From the NCBI RefSeq assembly GCF_934190855.1, contig NZ_CAKPTN010000038.1, positions 1 to 12,786 on the forward strand: DNA of 12,786 bases, in the 5' to 3' direction. Below, piece by piece: positions 11,735 through 12,786 of this stretch. Within the stretch, counting starts at the first letter, position 1; every line of letters starts with the position of its first letter. The translations under genes were made by a program, and so were the position numbers. Under the pieces are notes generated by a model. That model worked only from the letters and a program-made list of their open reading frames with translations, ran no database searches and was not told the DNA's origin. This DNA comes from an uncultured Veillonella sp. (GTDB lineage Bacteria; Bacillota; Negativicutes; Veillonellales; Veillonellaceae).

Positions 11735-12786
11735 TTAATAAAGCACCCATATGCCTACACAGCTTGTAAGTAACGCCACAAGAACCGGAACGGCGGTACG
11801 TTTAAGTAGGTCTACTGATTTAATATGCGCCACACCTGCTACGCCGACCATAACAGGGCTAATTGGGCTTAAGAACAACCCAAGGCTAGCTCCATTTTGC
11901 ATGCCAAGCATAGTGGTTATCGGATCAAGGCTAAGATTAGATACAATATCAGGTACTAGTGGAACTAATGTGAATAATGGTGCTACATTGCTGCCTGTTA
12001 CCATGCTAAGGCCTAACATACCGCCTCCAAGGACAGAGGTAAGTCCAATAGAGTTAAGGGATAGTGTTTGCAATGCACTTACTAAGGAATCAATAAGACC
12101 TAAACTAACTAACCCTTGTGCAAAGATTTGCCCCCCTATAATAAGGGTCACTGCATAGGAGAACTGGTTCCCCATACCTTCAAAGAAAACTGTGGTACTC
12201 TTAAGTACAGTTCTCAAATTGCGATGACGAATTAATTCAGCTAATAGAGCAATACCAAAGGCAAGCATCATAGCCAACGTAACATTCATCTTCACCCCAG
12301 GTAAACCATACTGACTAAAGCCCAAGATAAAACACAATGGTAATAAGGGGAATATCATATATAGCTTGGGCCCAATAGGCGCTTCAGGAATACTTTCAAG
12401 TTCATTTGCAGCCATAGGTCCATCAATTCGATCTCGGTATCTCTGCCACCAAAAATGAGCTATTGCAGTTACAATGGCAACCAAGAAATAAATTCGTAGT
12501 TGGTACCCTACAAAATAGTTCGGTACAGGCATATTCAAGGTCTTGGCAATTAATAAAGTGGACACAGCACCTGGGCCTACATCCATAAGATGCCCTGTAG
12601 CTATAACTGCTGCCGCCCCTACAGGGCTTACACCTAATCGAAGTAACACAGGATCCATGGTGACCATCATAAGAAGAGCAAGGCTCAACGGATTTGGTAC
12701 ACAAATGGATAGGCCCATATTGAGTAGAAACATAAGGGCTAACACAATATATGGTCGATTGAGACGATATAAAGGCTGAATAATTG
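11735..12786 (-). CDS. DcuC-family anaerobic C4-dicarboxylate transporter, 5' end beyond window
   Basis: The frame stays open from the TAA at 11735 to the window edge, giving 350 C-terminal codons of a protein that in E. coli DcuC is about 460 residues long; the start is outside. The many hydrophobic helices, the TAIAHFWWQRYRDR loop, GLSMVTGSNVAPLFTLVPL and the helix-rich C-terminus match the DcuC family as I recall it. Members move fumarate, succinate or malate across the inner membrane by exchange or efflux under anaerobic conditions. That fits a lactate-to-propionate metabolism with fumarate and succinate intermediates and the dehydratase gene at the other end of the window, though the two are not in one operon. 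A GTG at 12745 could be taken for a start, but homologous sequence continues above it (QPLYRLNRPYI). Confidence 0.8.
   Translation of the reverse strand, partial: IIQPLYRLNRPYIVLALMFLLNMGLSICVPNPLSLALLMMVTMDPVLLRLGVSPVGAAAVIATGHLMDVGPGAVSTLLIAKTLNMPVPNYFVGYQLRIYFLVAIVTAIAHFWWQRYRDRIDGPMAANELESIPEAPIGPKLYMIFPLLPLCFILGFSQYGLPGVKMNVTLAMMLAFGIALLAELIRHRNLRTVLKSTTVFFEGMGNQFSYAVTLIIGGQIFAQGLVSLGLIDSLVSALQTLSLNSIGLTSVLGGGMLGLSMVTGSNVAPLFTLVPLVPDIVSNLSLDPITTMLGMQNGASLGLFLSPISPVMVGVAGVAHIKSVDLLKRTAVPVLVALLTSCVGIWVLY

Overview
The window reads as a chromosomal segment of an anaerobic, AT-rich Gram-negative-type Firmicute, most likely Veillonella or a close relative in the Negativicutes. The basis is the gene families: a [4Fe-4S] class I tartrate/fumarate dehydratase subunit, a DcuC-type C4-dicarboxylate carrier, a ThiT energy-coupling-factor S component, molybdenum cofactor genes and a Firmicute-type GMP reductase, all AT-rich with strong GGAGG ribosome binding sites. 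The genus is an inference from memory, not a search. No rRNA, tRNA, CRISPR array, insertion sequence or phage gene is visible.

Left part (1-5906, all minus strand, so transcribed right to left). It holds two related cassettes. The right one runs: cupin protein (5906-5571), terminator hairpin, a zeta toxin kinase carrying an extra N-terminal helical domain (5499-4441), AraC regulator 2 (4425-3403), a roughly 125-nt AT-rich 3' tail and terminator, a shared upstream box, then a SemiSWEET sugar transporter (3050-2784). The left one runs: only the last codons of a second cupin gene (2737-2711), the same terminator, a five-helix membrane protein (2640-1999), AraC regulator 1 (1947-919), a similar 3' tail and terminator, a similar box, then the alpha subunit of a tartrate/fumarate dehydratase (531 to beyond base 1). 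The two regulators are close paralogues along their whole length. The layout looks like an old segmental duplication in which the regulator was kept while the genes before and after it differ.

Middle part (6092-9167, minus strand). A promoter at 9139-9167 drives thiT, a mobA-mobB fusion and moeA. Their coding regions overlap, and the unit ends at a strong hairpin at 6092-6120. ThiT is a thiamine-binding membrane S component. MobA-MobB and MoeA complete the molybdenum cofactor by inserting Mo and adding GMP. A near-consensus divergent promoter at 9187-9215 drives guaC (GMP reductase, 9259-10245, plus strand), which ends in its own terminator. Both genes on either side of this promoter pair relate loosely to guanine nucleotides (GMP to IMP; GTP use in Mo-bisMGD), but I see no shared regulatory element.

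Right part (10316-12786, minus strand). A 12-helix MFS transporter is preceded by a DcuC-family C4-dicarboxylate transporter that runs off the window edge. The most notable content is the apparently self-contained epsilon-zeta-like toxin-antitoxin fusion placed in an operon with an AraC regulator, and the duplicated AraC cassettes around it.
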